The position numbers and the translations under genes were made by a program. Of a DNA stretch of 6,176 nt, positions 1 through 6,176 are shown in pieces; position 1 is the first letter of the stretch, and the number at the start of each line of letters is the position of its first letter. The notes under the pieces are model-generated. The model saw only the letters and a list, made by a program, of their open reading frames with translations. It was not told the origin of the DNA and made no database searches. Where the stretch lies: NCBI GenBank assembly GCA_002314775.1, contig DCHE01000013.1, positions 79,038 to 85,213 on the forward strand, written 5' to 3'. This stretch comes from Lachnospiraceae bacterium UBA1760. GTDB taxonomy: Bacteria > Bacillota > Clostridia > Lachnospirales > Lachnospiraceae.

Positions 1-1491
1 AAGTCCTTCTATGCATCTGTTGAGTGCGTCGAGTTAGGCCTTGATCCCCTCACAACTAACCTTGTGGTGGCCGACGAGGGAAGAACCGAGAAGACTATCT
101 GTCTTGCGGTGTCGCCATCTCTTAAAACCTTCAGAATACCCGGAAGGGCAAGGCTCTTTGAGGTTGTGCAGAAGGTTAAGGATGTAAATTTTGATAGAAA
201 GAGGATTATTAAAAGAGACTTTTCAGGAGAATCTTATAATATTGATGAATTAAATAATAACCCCAATTTGAAGCTTACTTACCTGGTTGCAAAGCCAAGG
301 ATGTCACTTTATATGGAATACAGTACAAGAATATTTGATATATACCTAAGATACGTTGCCCCTGAGGATATGCATGTCTATTCGGTAGATGAGGTGTTCA
401 TCGATGCAACAAATTATCTGAAGACCTATAATATGACTCCTGAGGAGCTTGCAAGAACCATGATAAAGGATGTGCTAAAGGAGACGGGAATCACTGCAAC
501 TGCAGGAATTGGAACCAATATGTATCTGTGCAAGGTGGCTATGGATATTGAGGCGAAGCATCAGGCGGCGGACGAAAATGGCGTGAGAATAGCATATCTT
601 GACGAGAAAAAATACAGGGAGCTTTTGTGGGACCACACTCCGCTCACTGACTTTTGGAGAGTGGGAAGCGGCTATGCAAAAAAGCTTAAAGATAATGGTA
701 TTTACACCATGGGAGATATTGCAAGATGCTCCCTTGGAGATGAGAATGCATTTTATAATGAAGACCTGCTTTATAAGCTTTTTGGGGTTAATGCAGAGCT
801 TTTGATAGACCATGCCTGGGGCTATGAACCGGTAACCATAAGTGATATAAAGAGCTACAGACCAGAGCGAAACAGTATAAGTGAAGGACAGGTTTTAAAG
901 GAGCCTTACACTACAGAGATGACAAGACTCGTCATAAAAGAGATGTCTGACGTTATGGTTGACAGGCTAATTGAAAATAAGCTCGTTACCAATCAGCTGG
1001 TTCTTACTGTGTGCTATGATATAAATAACCTTGTGGATCCCAAAATTCTTGCCAAATACCATGGCGAGGTAACAACTGACCGATATGGAAGAAGAGTGCC
1101 TAAGCACGCTCACGGAACCGAGAATTTGACAAAGTACACTTCGTCTGAAAGGGAAATTAAGGAGGGTATGTTAAGGCTGTTTGACAGAATAATTAATCCA
1201 GATTTGCTTACAAGACGAATCTATGTAATAGCTGCAAATGTAATACCAGAATCGGAGAATAAGGAAAAGGAAGTACAGTACTACCAGATGGATTTATTCA
1301 CTGATTATGAAAAGCTGGAAAAAGAAAAGAAGGAACAGGAAGCAAAAAAAGAGAAGGAGCGAAGACTCCAGGAGGCAATGCTTTCTGTTAAGAAGAAGTA
1401 CGGAAAGAATGCAATACTAAAGGGAAATAACCTTGAGGAAGGAGCTACTCAGATTGAGCGAAATGGATTTATCGGTGGACACAAGGCATAG
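1..1491 (+). CDS. Y-family translesion DNA polymerase (UmuC/DinB-like), 5'-truncated by window edge
   Basis: Reading frame 1 is open from the first base, and 496 residues are visible. The first residues, KSFYASVEC, match the palm motif normally preceded by the first metal-binding Asp, so only about ten N-terminal residues, including that Asp, should lie outside the window. The second catalytic pair is present as SVDE (D130, E131, counted from base 1). GIGTN at 169-173 closes the palm, and a helix-hairpin-helix thumb region begins near residue 217 (DFWRVGSG). The little-finger domain follows. QMDLF at 429-433 fits the beta-clamp binding consensus. A Lys/Glu-rich, probably coiled stretch (about 437-460) leads to a tail ending GGHKA. 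Family members copy past DNA lesions with low fidelity. The 3' end overlaps the YolD-like gene. An in-frame GTG at 64 would lose essential palm sequence and is not the start. The family is confident; the UmuC versus DinB label is not. Confidence 0.93.
   Translation, partial: KSFYASVECVELGLDPLTTNLVVADEGRTEKTICLAVSPSLKTFRIPGRARLFEVVQKVKDVNFDRKRIIKRDFSGESYNIDELNNNPNLKLTYLVAKPRMSLYMEYSTRIFDIYLRYVAPEDMHVYSVDEVFIDATNYLKTYNMTPEELARTMIKDVLKETGITATAGIGTNMYLCKVAMDIEAKHQAADENGVRIAYLDEKKYRELLWDHTPLTDFWRVGSGYAKKLKDNGIYTMGDIARCSLGDENAFYNEDLLYKLFGVNAELLIDHAWGYEPVTISDIKSYRPERNSISEGQVLKEPYTTEMTRLVIKEMSDVMVDRLIENKLVTNQLVLTVCYDINNLVDPKILAKYHGEVTTDRYGRRVPKHAHGTENLTKYTSSEREIKEGMLRLFDRIINPDLLTRRIYVIAANVIPESENKEKEVQYYQMDLFTDYEKLEKEKKEQEAKKEKERRLQEAMLSVKKKYGKNAILKGNNLEEGATQIERNGFIGGHKA
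1439..1444 (+). promoter_or_regulatory. Ribosome binding site for the YolD-like gene
   Basis: AAGGAG lies inside the 3' end of the polymerase gene. It is 9 bases before a TTG at 1454 and 18 bases before the first ATG at 1463. This spacing favours the TTG as the start. A further TTG at 1433 lies upstream of the motif and cannot use it. Confidence 0.6.
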
Positions 1492-1906
1492 TAAATATCA
1501 GGATATCATCGAGCTTGAAAGACCAGTTTCTAGAAAGCATAAGCCTATGTCAATATATGACAGGGCTGCACAATTTGCACCTTTTGCGGCTCTCACCGGT
1601 CACAGCGAGGCTATAGATGAGACGGCAAGACTCACAGAGAAGGAGATAATTCTGACAGAGGCTGAAAAGGAAATACTTGACAGGAAGCTTTCCTTCATCA
1701 GTGATATGATGAAAAGGGGAGAAGATGCAAGTATTGATATTATTTATTTTGAGCCAGACCCTTATAAAGAAGGAGGTCAGTATATCAGCCTGAGTGATTG
1801 TGTAAAGAGAATTGATGCCAATAAAAGAAGCATTGAGTTCTCCAAAGGGACAGTGGTCGAGTTTGAAAGGTTGTATGATATTAAGGCTGATTTCTTTAAT
1901 GAATAA
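1454..1906 (+). CDS. YolD-like protein, partner of the Y-family polymerase
   Basis: About 150 residues. The core motif YDRAAQFAPFAALTG (35-49), followed by ETARLT and a C-terminal PYKEGGQY...VKRID segment, is characteristic of YolD-like proteins. These are widespread in Firmicutes and are repeatedly found next to UvrX/UmuC-type polymerases. A UmuD-like accessory role has been proposed for them, but the biochemical function is not settled. No signal peptide or membrane segment is seen, so the protein should be cytosolic. The gene starts within the polymerase gene (38-base overlap), which implies co-transcription and probable translational coupling. TTG at 1454 is chosen because AAGGAG sits 9 bases upstream. 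ATG at 1463 (147 residues, starting MDLSVDTRHS) is the main alternative and TTG at 1433 is less likely. The family call is strong; the exact start is uncertain. Confidence 0.87.
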   Translation: MSEMDLSVDTRHSKYQDIIELERPVSRKHKPMSIYDRAAQFAPFAALTGHSEAIDETARLTEKEIILTEAEKEILDRKLSFISDMMKRGEDASIDIIYFEPDPYKEGGQYISLSDCVKRIDANKRSIEFSKGTVVEFERLYDIKADFFNE

Positions 1907-1949
1907 AATTGCAAAACTCACTTAACATAGTTAATTAATGGGTGTAAAA

Positions 1950-1985
1950 GCTTGATAGAACCAGGTACTTATGTTAATATCAAGC
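1950..1985. repeat. 8-bp inverted repeat spanning the ABC operon promoter
   Basis: GCTTGATA (1950-1957) and TATCAAGC (1978-1985) are perfect inverted copies separated by 20 bases. A further AAC/GTT pair (1959-1961 with 1973-1975) could extend the stem after a small internal loop. No T-run follows directly, so it is a poor intrinsic terminator. The left arm contains the proposed -35 and the right arm overlaps the -10, so an operator is possible but unproven. Confidence 0.5.
1952..1980 (+). promoter_or_regulatory. Probable sigma-A promoter of the ABC importer operon
   Basis: A -35 of TTGATA (1952-1957, 5 of 6 to consensus) is followed by exactly 17 bases and a -10 of TAATAT (1975-1980, 4 of 6). 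An extended -10 TG lies at 1972-1973. Transcription would begin near 1987, giving a leader of about 60 bases before the ATG at 2047. The rest of the 1907-2046 gap is AT-rich, with no clear terminator for the polymerase/YolD pair and no recognisable riboswitch. Confidence 0.6.
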
Positions 1986-2046
1986 AGAAAATAAAAAGAG
2001 TTCGTTTTTAAATAATGTCGAGCTTGGAAGAATGAGGTAAACTACT

Positions 2047-3051
2047 ATGAAAAAAAGAATGATAAGTCTGCTGCTTGTTATGTCACTAGCTCTTCTTTCG
2101 CTTTTTGGGTGTTCAAAGGGAGATAATAAAGAAAGTGAAAATAAAGAAAGTGAAAATAAAGAAGCAGTTGTAATTAGAATCGGAGCATTAAAGGGACCTA
2201 CAACTATGGGTCTTGCAAAGCTATTTTCTGACAGTGATAAGGGAGAGTCTAAGGTTAAGCTTTCCTATGAGATTGCAGCAGCCGGAGATGAGCTTTCGCC
2301 AAAGCTAATAAAGGGTGAGCTTGATATGGCTGCAGTACCTGCAAATATGGCTTCGATAGTTTACAACAAAACCGAGGGACAGGTATCGGTACTTGCAATC
2401 AACACTCTCGGAGTAATATATATAGTAAGCACTGGAGACTCAGTTAGCTCAGTTGCTGATTTGAAGAATAAGACAATCATTGCAACCGGTGAGGGTGCAA
2501 CACCTGAATACTCGTTAAGAAGAATTCTTGCAAATAACGGAATTGACTTTGACAAGGATGTTACTGTAGAGTGGAAGAGTGAAGCAACAGAGGTTGTTGC
2601 AGCTATGAAGCAGGCGGAGGGTGAAGTGATTGCAATGCTGCCTCAGCCATTTGTAACCGTAGCTAGTACTCAGATTGAGGGACTTAAAACTGTACTCAGC
2701 TTAAATGATGAGTGGGACGGTGCAGATGGAAAGCTTGTTACAGGAGTAATAGTTGTAAGAAATGAATTTCTTAAGGAGCACCCTGATACTGTAGCTGCAT
2801 TTCTTGATGAATACAAGGCTTCTACAGAGTATGTGAACACCAATATTGACGATGCGGCAAATATGATTGAAGCATTAGATATTGTTAAGGCTCAGATTGC
2901 CAAGAAGGCAATTCCATATTGTAATATTACATTTATCGAAGGCCAGGAGATGAAGAATGCTCTTTCTTCATACTTAAATACATTAAATGAGATAAATCCA
3001 AAGAGTATCGGCGGTAAGCTGCCAGGAGACGATTTTTACTATGCAAGATAA
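2047..3051 (+). CDS. ABC transporter substrate-binding lipoprotein (NMT1/SsuA/TauA/ThiY-like)
   Basis: 334 residues. A lipoprotein signal is clear: basic MKKR, a hydrophobic stretch, and the lipobox LFGC with Cys22 as the lipidated residue. A short Glu/Asn/Lys-rich linker (23-39) tethers the domain outside the membrane. The rest looks like a type 2 periplasmic binding protein fold: strand VIRIGAL at 42-48 and substrate-contact-like segments KGPTTMG (49-55) and GELDMAAVPANMA (90-102). The hinge and second-lobe region follows, with GATPEY at 150-155 and MLPQPF further on. It should deliver a small ligand to the permease encoded next. The broad class includes sulfonate, taurine and pyrimidine-precursor binders, but no residue pattern here identifies the ligand. 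The start has GAGGT at 2034-2038, 8 bases upstream. The 3' end overlaps the permease gene by 11 bases. Confidence 0.9.
   Translation: MKKRMISLLLVMSLALLSLFGCSKGDNKESENKESENKEAVVIRIGALKGPTTMGLAKLFSDSDKGESKVKLSYEIAAAGDELSPKLIKGELDMAAVPANMASIVYNKTEGQVSVLAINTLGVIYIVSTGDSVSSVADLKNKTIIATGEGATPEYSLRRILANNGIDFDKDVTVEWKSEATEVVAAMKQAEGEVIAMLPQPFVTVASTQIEGLKTVLSLNDEWDGADGKLVTGVIVVRNEFLKEHPDTVAAFLDEYKASTEYVNTNIDDAANMIEALDIVKAQIAKKAIPYCNITFIEGQEMKNALSSYLNTLNEINPKSIGGKLPGDDFYYAR
2131..2160 (+). repeat. Two tandem 15-bp units in the lipoprotein linker
   Basis: GAAAGTGAAAATAAA occurs twice back to back (2131-2145 and 2146-2160), flanked by partial copies on both sides. It encodes ESENK twice, giving a hydrophilic spacer just after the lipidated cysteine. 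The unit is a multiple of three, so copy number can change without a frameshift. Confidence 0.9.
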
Positions 3052-3844
3052 TACATCTTCAAAACTGAATAAGAGTATGAAGATTAAGGAAAAGGCGATG
3101 GCGGTGGCTGTCGCCCTTTTTCTGTGGCAGATTATGGCAATGATATTTGACGAGGAGTTAATTCTCGCATCGCCATACGCAACACTAAAGGCTTTTTTGG
3201 GATTGCTTGGAACCTCTCTGTTCTATATCTCTCTCGGGCACACAGTTGGAAAAATACTGCTAGGCTTTTTATTAGGACTTATTACAGCAGTAGTTTTTGC
3301 AGTACTGAGTGGCAGGATCAGAATAATAGAGACCCTTATGTATCCCTACATTGCAGTTATGAAAAGCACCCCGGTTGCATCCTTTGCAATATTAAGTCTG
3401 ATAATCTTTGGTATTGGTAAGCTTTCGGTTTTTATATCCTTTGTTGTTGTGGTTCCAATCATTTACACAAACCTGCTAAATGGAATAAAAGGTCTGGATG
3501 ATAAATTGTCTGAGATGGCAGAGGTATTTATGATAAAGGGACTTAGGAAGGCACTGATAATCGATTTGCCTCAGCTCTCAGGCTACATAGATTCGGCGGT
3601 TACACTGGCAATAGGAACGGCCTTCAAGGCAGGTGTGGCTGCGGAGGTTATTGGTACGCCGAACCATTCAATCGGAAAGATGCTGTATGAAGCAAAGATA
3701 TATCTTGAGACACCGGAGCTATTTGCCTGGACCATATCGATTATTCTGATAAGTGTTCTTGTTGAAAAAGCTATTAGTCTGATGATCGGTGTTATATACA
3801 AGCTTATTAAAAAATACGCATTATTTGGAGGGACGAATAAATGA
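3041..3844 (+). CDS. ABC transporter permease (SsuC/TauC/ThiX-like, BPD_transp_1 type)
   Basis: 267 residues and strongly hydrophobic, with about six predicted membrane segments by eye: near 19-36, 66-90, 100-123, 128-146, 186-205 and 227-252. The cytoplasmic coupling loop that docks on the ATPase is visible at about 158-177 as a diverged EAA motif (EMAEVFMIKG...DLPQL, with conserved Gly167 and Pro177). This size and layout fit the permeases of SsuC/TauC-type importers, which usually act as homodimers. The ATG at 3041 lies inside the end of the binding-protein gene (11-base overlap) with AGGAG at 3024-3028, a slightly long 12-base spacing. A later Met13 is possible. The stop overlaps the ATPase start in an ATGA junction. 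The role is confident; the substrate is unknown. Confidence 0.9.
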   Translation: MQDNTSSKLNKSMKIKEKAMAVAVALFLWQIMAMIFDEELILASPYATLKAFLGLLGTSLFYISLGHTVGKILLGFLLGLITAVVFAVLSGRIRIIETLMYPYIAVMKSTPVASFAILSLIIFGIGKLSVFISFVVVVPIIYTNLLNGIKGLDDKLSEMAEVFMIKGLRKALIIDLPQLSGYIDSAVTLAIGTAFKAGVAAEVIGTPNHSIGKMLYEAKIYLETPELFAWTISIILISVLVEKAISLMIGVIYKLIKKYALFGGTNK

Positions 3845-4458
3845 TAAAAGTAGAAAAGCTTTCTTTCAAATATGGCGAAGAGACTGTGCTTGATAATATT
3901 TCCCTGGAGCTTAAGAATAATGAAAGACTCTGCATTATGGGAAGGTCGGGAATAGGAAAAACCACCCTTATCAGAATACTTGCAGGACTTGAGAAAAACT
4001 ACACCGGAAGCCTTGAGATGGATTTGAGAAAGACAAGTATTGTGTTTCAGGAGGACAGGCTTTTAGATGATTTAAGCCCAATTGAGAATGTCAGGGCTGG
4101 AAGTGTCAGGGGCATATACTCAAAATGCATGGACGAAAAAACTGAAAAGACTGAAAAGACTGCAATAATAAGACATCTTTCGCTTCTGTCGCTGGATAAG
4201 CTTATGAATAAAAAGACCAGGAGTTTATCTGGCGGAGAAAAGAGAAGGGTTGCTATAGTGCGTGCAATTATGTCGGACAGTGACCTTGTTATAATGGACG
4301 AACCCTTTACCGGACTTGACGAGGATACAAAGCAATTAGCTATAGAATACATCGATAAATATATAGGAGACCGTACCCTGGTAATTGTAACTCACAATGA
4401 GGAGGATGCAGGCCTCTTAAAATCGGAAACGTTTTGCCTCGACGGTAGTACGACATAA
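3841..4458 (+). CDS. ABC transporter ATP-binding protein (SsuB/TauB-like)
   Basis: 205 residues with all the nucleotide-binding motifs: Walker A GRSGIGKTT (34-42), Q-loop Gln70 in VFQED, signature LSGGE (129-133), Walker B LVIMDEP (149-155) with catalytic Glu154, D-loop GLD (158-160) and the switch His185. It should therefore be an active ATPase that powers the importer from the cytoplasmic face. It is shorter than typical SsuB/TauB subunits (roughly 240-260 residues) because it ends soon after the His switch; nothing catalytic is missing. The helical region between Q-loop and signature carries a low-complexity EKTEKTEKT stretch (about 99-107). The ATG overlaps the permease stop by 4 bases (ATGA), with GGAGGG at 3827-3832, 8 bases upstream, which indicates translational coupling. 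Confidence 0.93.
   Translation: MIKVEKLSFKYGEETVLDNISLELKNNERLCIMGRSGIGKTTLIRILAGLEKNYTGSLEMDLRKTSIVFQEDRLLDDLSPIENVRAGSVRGIYSKCMDEKTEKTEKTAIIRHLSLLSLDKLMNKKTRSLSGGEKRRVAIVRAIMSDSDLVIMDEPFTGLDEDTKQLAIEYIDKYIGDRTLVIVTHNEEDAGLLKSETFCLDGSTT
4141..4158 (+). repeat. Two tandem 9-bp units within the ATPase gene
   Basis: ACTGAAAAG occurs twice (4141-4149 and 4150-4158), with partial copies before and after. It encodes the Thr-Glu-Lys repeats. The unit keeps frame, so length variation between strains would be tolerated. Confidence 0.8.
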
Positions 4459-4471
4459 TCTAAAATCAGTC

Positions 4472-4500
4472 TTGTTTATGTTATAGTTTTATGTTATATA
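4472..4500 (+). promoter_or_regulatory. Possible promoter of the Na/Pi-type transporter gene
   Basis: TTGTTT (4472-4477, -35-like) is followed by 17 bases and TATATA (4495-4500), with an extended -10 TG at 4492-4493. Transcription would start near 4507, leaving a leader of about 40 bases. No terminator hairpin is seen after the ATPase stop at 4458, so read-through from the ABC operon is also possible. The region is very AT-rich, which raises the odds of a chance match. Confidence 0.45.
4475..4498 (+). repeat. 11-bp direct repeat within the Na/Pi gene promoter
   Basis: TTTATGTTATA is found at 4475-4485 and again at 4488-4498, a 13-base period. The copies lie between and over the proposed -35 and -10. 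Tandem half-sites of this kind can bind a response regulator or other activator, but low complexity may explain them equally well. Confidence 0.45.
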
Positions 4501-4547
4501 TAACCACGTGGGCATTATTTTGGAACGTGAAAGAGAACGGGAAAATT

Positions 4548-6173
4548 ATGACGATTTACGAATTTTTTACACTGCTTGGCGGTGTGGGTCTTTTCTTGTA
4601 TGGTATGACGGTTATGTCTGCCGGACTTAGAAATGCATGTGGAAAGAATCTTCAAAAAATACTTGAAGGTGCAACAAAAAATAAAGTGAGAGCAGTACTT
4701 GTAGGAATAGGAATTACAGTACTAGTTCAGAGCTCTTCAGCTACAGACATTATGGTTATCGGATTTGTTAATTCGGGCTTTATGTCGCTTTATCAGGCTA
4801 TCGGCGTTATTATGGGTGCAAACATTGGTACGACAATAACTGCGCAGATTACGGCCTTCAACCTGTCGGATTATGCACCATTTATACTTTTTGCAGGTGC
4901 AGTACTTGCAATATTTGTAAAGAAACCAATACTAAAGCATATTGGTTCAATCATACTTGGATTTGGTATGCTGTTTCTTGGAATTGCCATGATGAAATCA
5001 GCGATTGCTCCTCTTGCTAAGTCAGAGGCATTTGTTGAGCTTGTTTCAGGACTTTCACAGCCAGTTTTAACAGTGCTTTTTGGTGTTGCATTTACAGCAA
5101 TACTTCAGAGTTCATCATCGGCTACAGTTATCTTCCAGGCCTTTGCCATGGAGGGGATTATCAGCTATCAGACCTGTGTGTACCTTGTAATTGGTTCGGC
5201 AATCGGTTCGGTTACTCCAAACCTTCTCGCATCACTTACAACCAACAGAGATGGAAAGAGAACTGCTATCCTTAATCTTATCTTCAACATTTTCAGAGCT
5301 GTATTCCTTATGATACTTATCTGGATAGTGCCACAGATACTTGACTGGATTCAGATGCTTTCTCCAAACAGTGTCGGAAGACAGGTCGCTAATACGCATA
5401 CAATATTCGCTATTGTAGCAGTGCTTGTTATGCTTCCATTCTCTAATCTTATTGTCAAGCTTGCTCTTAAGATAATCAAGCCACAGGAGGATGAGATGAT
5501 GGAGAAGGAATCAGTGCAGCTCCACTATATGACCAATACAGAGGATGTGCCACCTGCCATCGCCCTTAAGCTTGGAAGACAGGAGATATACCGTATGGGT
5601 CAGATTTCACTCACCAACCTGAAGATGGGTGTGAAGTACTTCTTTGATCCGGATGAGGATACAGCGAAGAAGATTCTTCATTATGAGGATACAGTCAATA
5701 ACCTTGACAAGGCAATTATTGCCAAGCTTTCAGATATAAGAATCTCAGATCTTTCATCAAATGATATGAATCAGATTCACACGCTTACAAAGGTTGTTTC
5801 TGATATAGAAAGAATTTCTGACTATGCTGAAAACTTCCTTAAGTATGCGGACCAGTTAAAGATTGATAATATGAAGTTCTCTGCCGAGGCAGAGTCAGAG
5901 GTCAAGGAGATAATTGATCTTTGTGTTCAGAATGTTACACTTGCACTCGAGATTTTTGCCAATAAGGACTTTGGAAAAATCAGTGAGGTTGAGAGAATAG
6001 AGAGAATTGTCGACAAGAAGGAAGAGGCAGCAGTTGCTTCCCACGTTGCAAGACTTATGAATGATGCATGTAATCCAAATATTGGAGTAGTATTTACAGA
6101 TATGGTTACTGACCTTGAGAGATGCTCAGATCATGCATTAAAGATTGCTTATTCAATTCGTAAAAAGAAGTAG
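4548..6173 (+). CDS. Na+/phosphate cotransporter family protein with C-terminal PhoU-like domain
   Basis: 541 residues from the chosen start. The N-terminal part (about 1-310) is an inverted-repeat membrane domain of the Na/Pi cotransporter (NptA/SLC34-like) family. The first repeat has QSSSA (61-65) and GANIGTT (90-96); the second has QSSSSA (187-192). Several hydrophobic segments separate them, and a THTIF motif (283-287) precedes the last membrane segment. From about 345 to the end is a soluble, helical PhoU-like domain (for example SDIERISDYAEN and TDLERCSDHALK), probably regulatory. The expected role is sodium-coupled phosphate uptake, although substrate and direction are not proven. The second repeat has GSAIGSV (216-222) where an Asn-containing GxNIGT motif is usual. 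ATG 4548 is chosen because MTIYEFFTLLGG begins like family members. An upstream ATG at 4491 lies within the likely promoter. The ribosome site is only a weak purine-rich stretch at 4529-4544. Confidence 0.9.
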   Translation: MTIYEFFTLLGGVGLFLYGMTVMSAGLRNACGKNLQKILEGATKNKVRAVLVGIGITVLVQSSSATDIMVIGFVNSGFMSLYQAIGVIMGANIGTTITAQITAFNLSDYAPFILFAGAVLAIFVKKPILKHIGSIILGFGMLFLGIAMMKSAIAPLAKSEAFVELVSGLSQPVLTVLFGVAFTAILQSSSSATVIFQAFAMEGIISYQTCVYLVIGSAIGSVTPNLLASLTTNRDGKRTAILNLIFNIFRAVFLMILIWIVPQILDWIQMLSPNSVGRQVANTHTIFAIVAVLVMLPFSNLIVKLALKIIKPQEDEMMEKESVQLHYMTNTEDVPPAIALKLGRQEIYRMGQISLTNLKMGVKYFFDPDEDTAKKILHYEDTVNNLDKAIIAKLSDIRISDLSSNDMNQIHTLTKVVSDIERISDYAENFLKYADQLKIDNMKFSAEAESEVKEIIDLCVQNVTLALEIFANKDFGKISEVERIERIVDKKEEAAVASHVARLMNDACNPNIGVVFTDMVTDLERCSDHALKIAYSIRKKK

Positions 6174-6176
6174 TCA

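Noticed and set aside
475..813. Minus-strand open frame of 112 codons inside the polymerase gene
   Set aside because: It lies wholly opposite a well-supported gene, has no recognisable domain and is best explained as a shadow. The other minus-strand frames (at 1550-1921, 2361-2555, 3583-3801 and 4047-4352) and the plus-strand frame at 599-805 were rejected for the same reason.
1950..2010. Intrinsic terminator after the YolD-like gene
   Set aside because: The inverted repeat is AT-rich with a 20-base loop and no T-run directly after it. The later TAAAAA/TTTTTA pair (1992-1997 with 2005-2010) is all A/T and too weak.
1907..2046. TPP or other riboswitch upstream of the ABC operon
   Set aside because: The permease and binding protein are ThiXY-like, so a thiamine element was looked for. 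No CTGAGA-type core or multi-helix structure is present, and the leader after the proposed start is only about 60 bases.
1907..2046. LexA/SOS box (GAAC-N4-GTTC type) in the visible intergenic regions
   Set aside because: No paired half-sites were found. Any SOS control of the polymerase would lie upstream of the window.
4504..4511. CCACGTGG palindrome in the leader of the transporter gene
   Set aside because: It is only 8 bp with no second copy, and chance occurrence is the simplest explanation.
4491..4547. Upstream ATG 4491 as the start of the Na/Pi-type transporter
   Set aside because: It falls inside the likely promoter, lacks a ribosome binding site and would add 19 residues unlike the family N-terminus.
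2047..6173. A phosphate (Pst) operon made of the ABC genes plus the PhoU-domain protein
   Set aside because: The binding protein does not look like PstS, there is one permease rather than PstC and PstA, and the PhoU-like domain is fused to the Na/Pi transporter.

Overview
The window looks like a chromosomal stretch from a low-to-moderate-GC Firmicute, most likely a clostridial Lachnospiraceae-type bacterium. This is inferred from AGA/AGG-rich arginine codons, AGGAG-type ribosome binding sites, a lipoprotein signal, and a Y-family polymerase/YolD pair and Na/Pi transporter that resemble clostridial versions. No database search was possible, so the taxon is a guess. All genes are on the + strand and the window is almost fully coding.

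Region 1 (1-1906) is a DNA damage tolerance pair. An almost complete Y-family translesion polymerase, missing only its first few codons, overlaps a YolD-like small protein gene. This pairing is well known in Gram-positive bacteria. The polymerase has its Asp-Glu catalytic pair, a helix-hairpin-helix, a QMDLF beta-clamp motif and a charged C-terminal tail.

Region 2 (1907-2046) is a 140-base intergenic stretch. It holds a good sigma-A-type promoter (TTGATA, 17 bases, TGt-TAATAT) enclosed by an 8-bp inverted repeat.

Region 3 (2047-4458) is a three-gene ABC importer operon: substrate-binding lipoprotein, inner-membrane permease and ATPase. The genes overlap by 11 and 4 bases, so they are probably translationally coupled. 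The set belongs to the broad SsuABC/TauABC/ThiXYZ-like class. The substrate cannot be told from the sequence, and no riboswitch is visible upstream.

Region 4 (4459-6173) is a short intergenic stretch with an extended -10 promoter overlapping an 11-bp direct repeat, followed by a Na+/phosphate cotransporter-family protein with a C-terminal PhoU-like domain. Its first QSSS repeat is mostly canonical, but its second repeat departs from the usual signature. The window ends three bases after its stop.

I see no mobile element, CRISPR array, tRNA, rRNA or clear intrinsic terminator, and nothing that amounts to a new system. The items most worth a second look are the promoter-spanning inverted repeat, the unassigned ABC importer and the altered motifs of the Na/Pi-type transporter.
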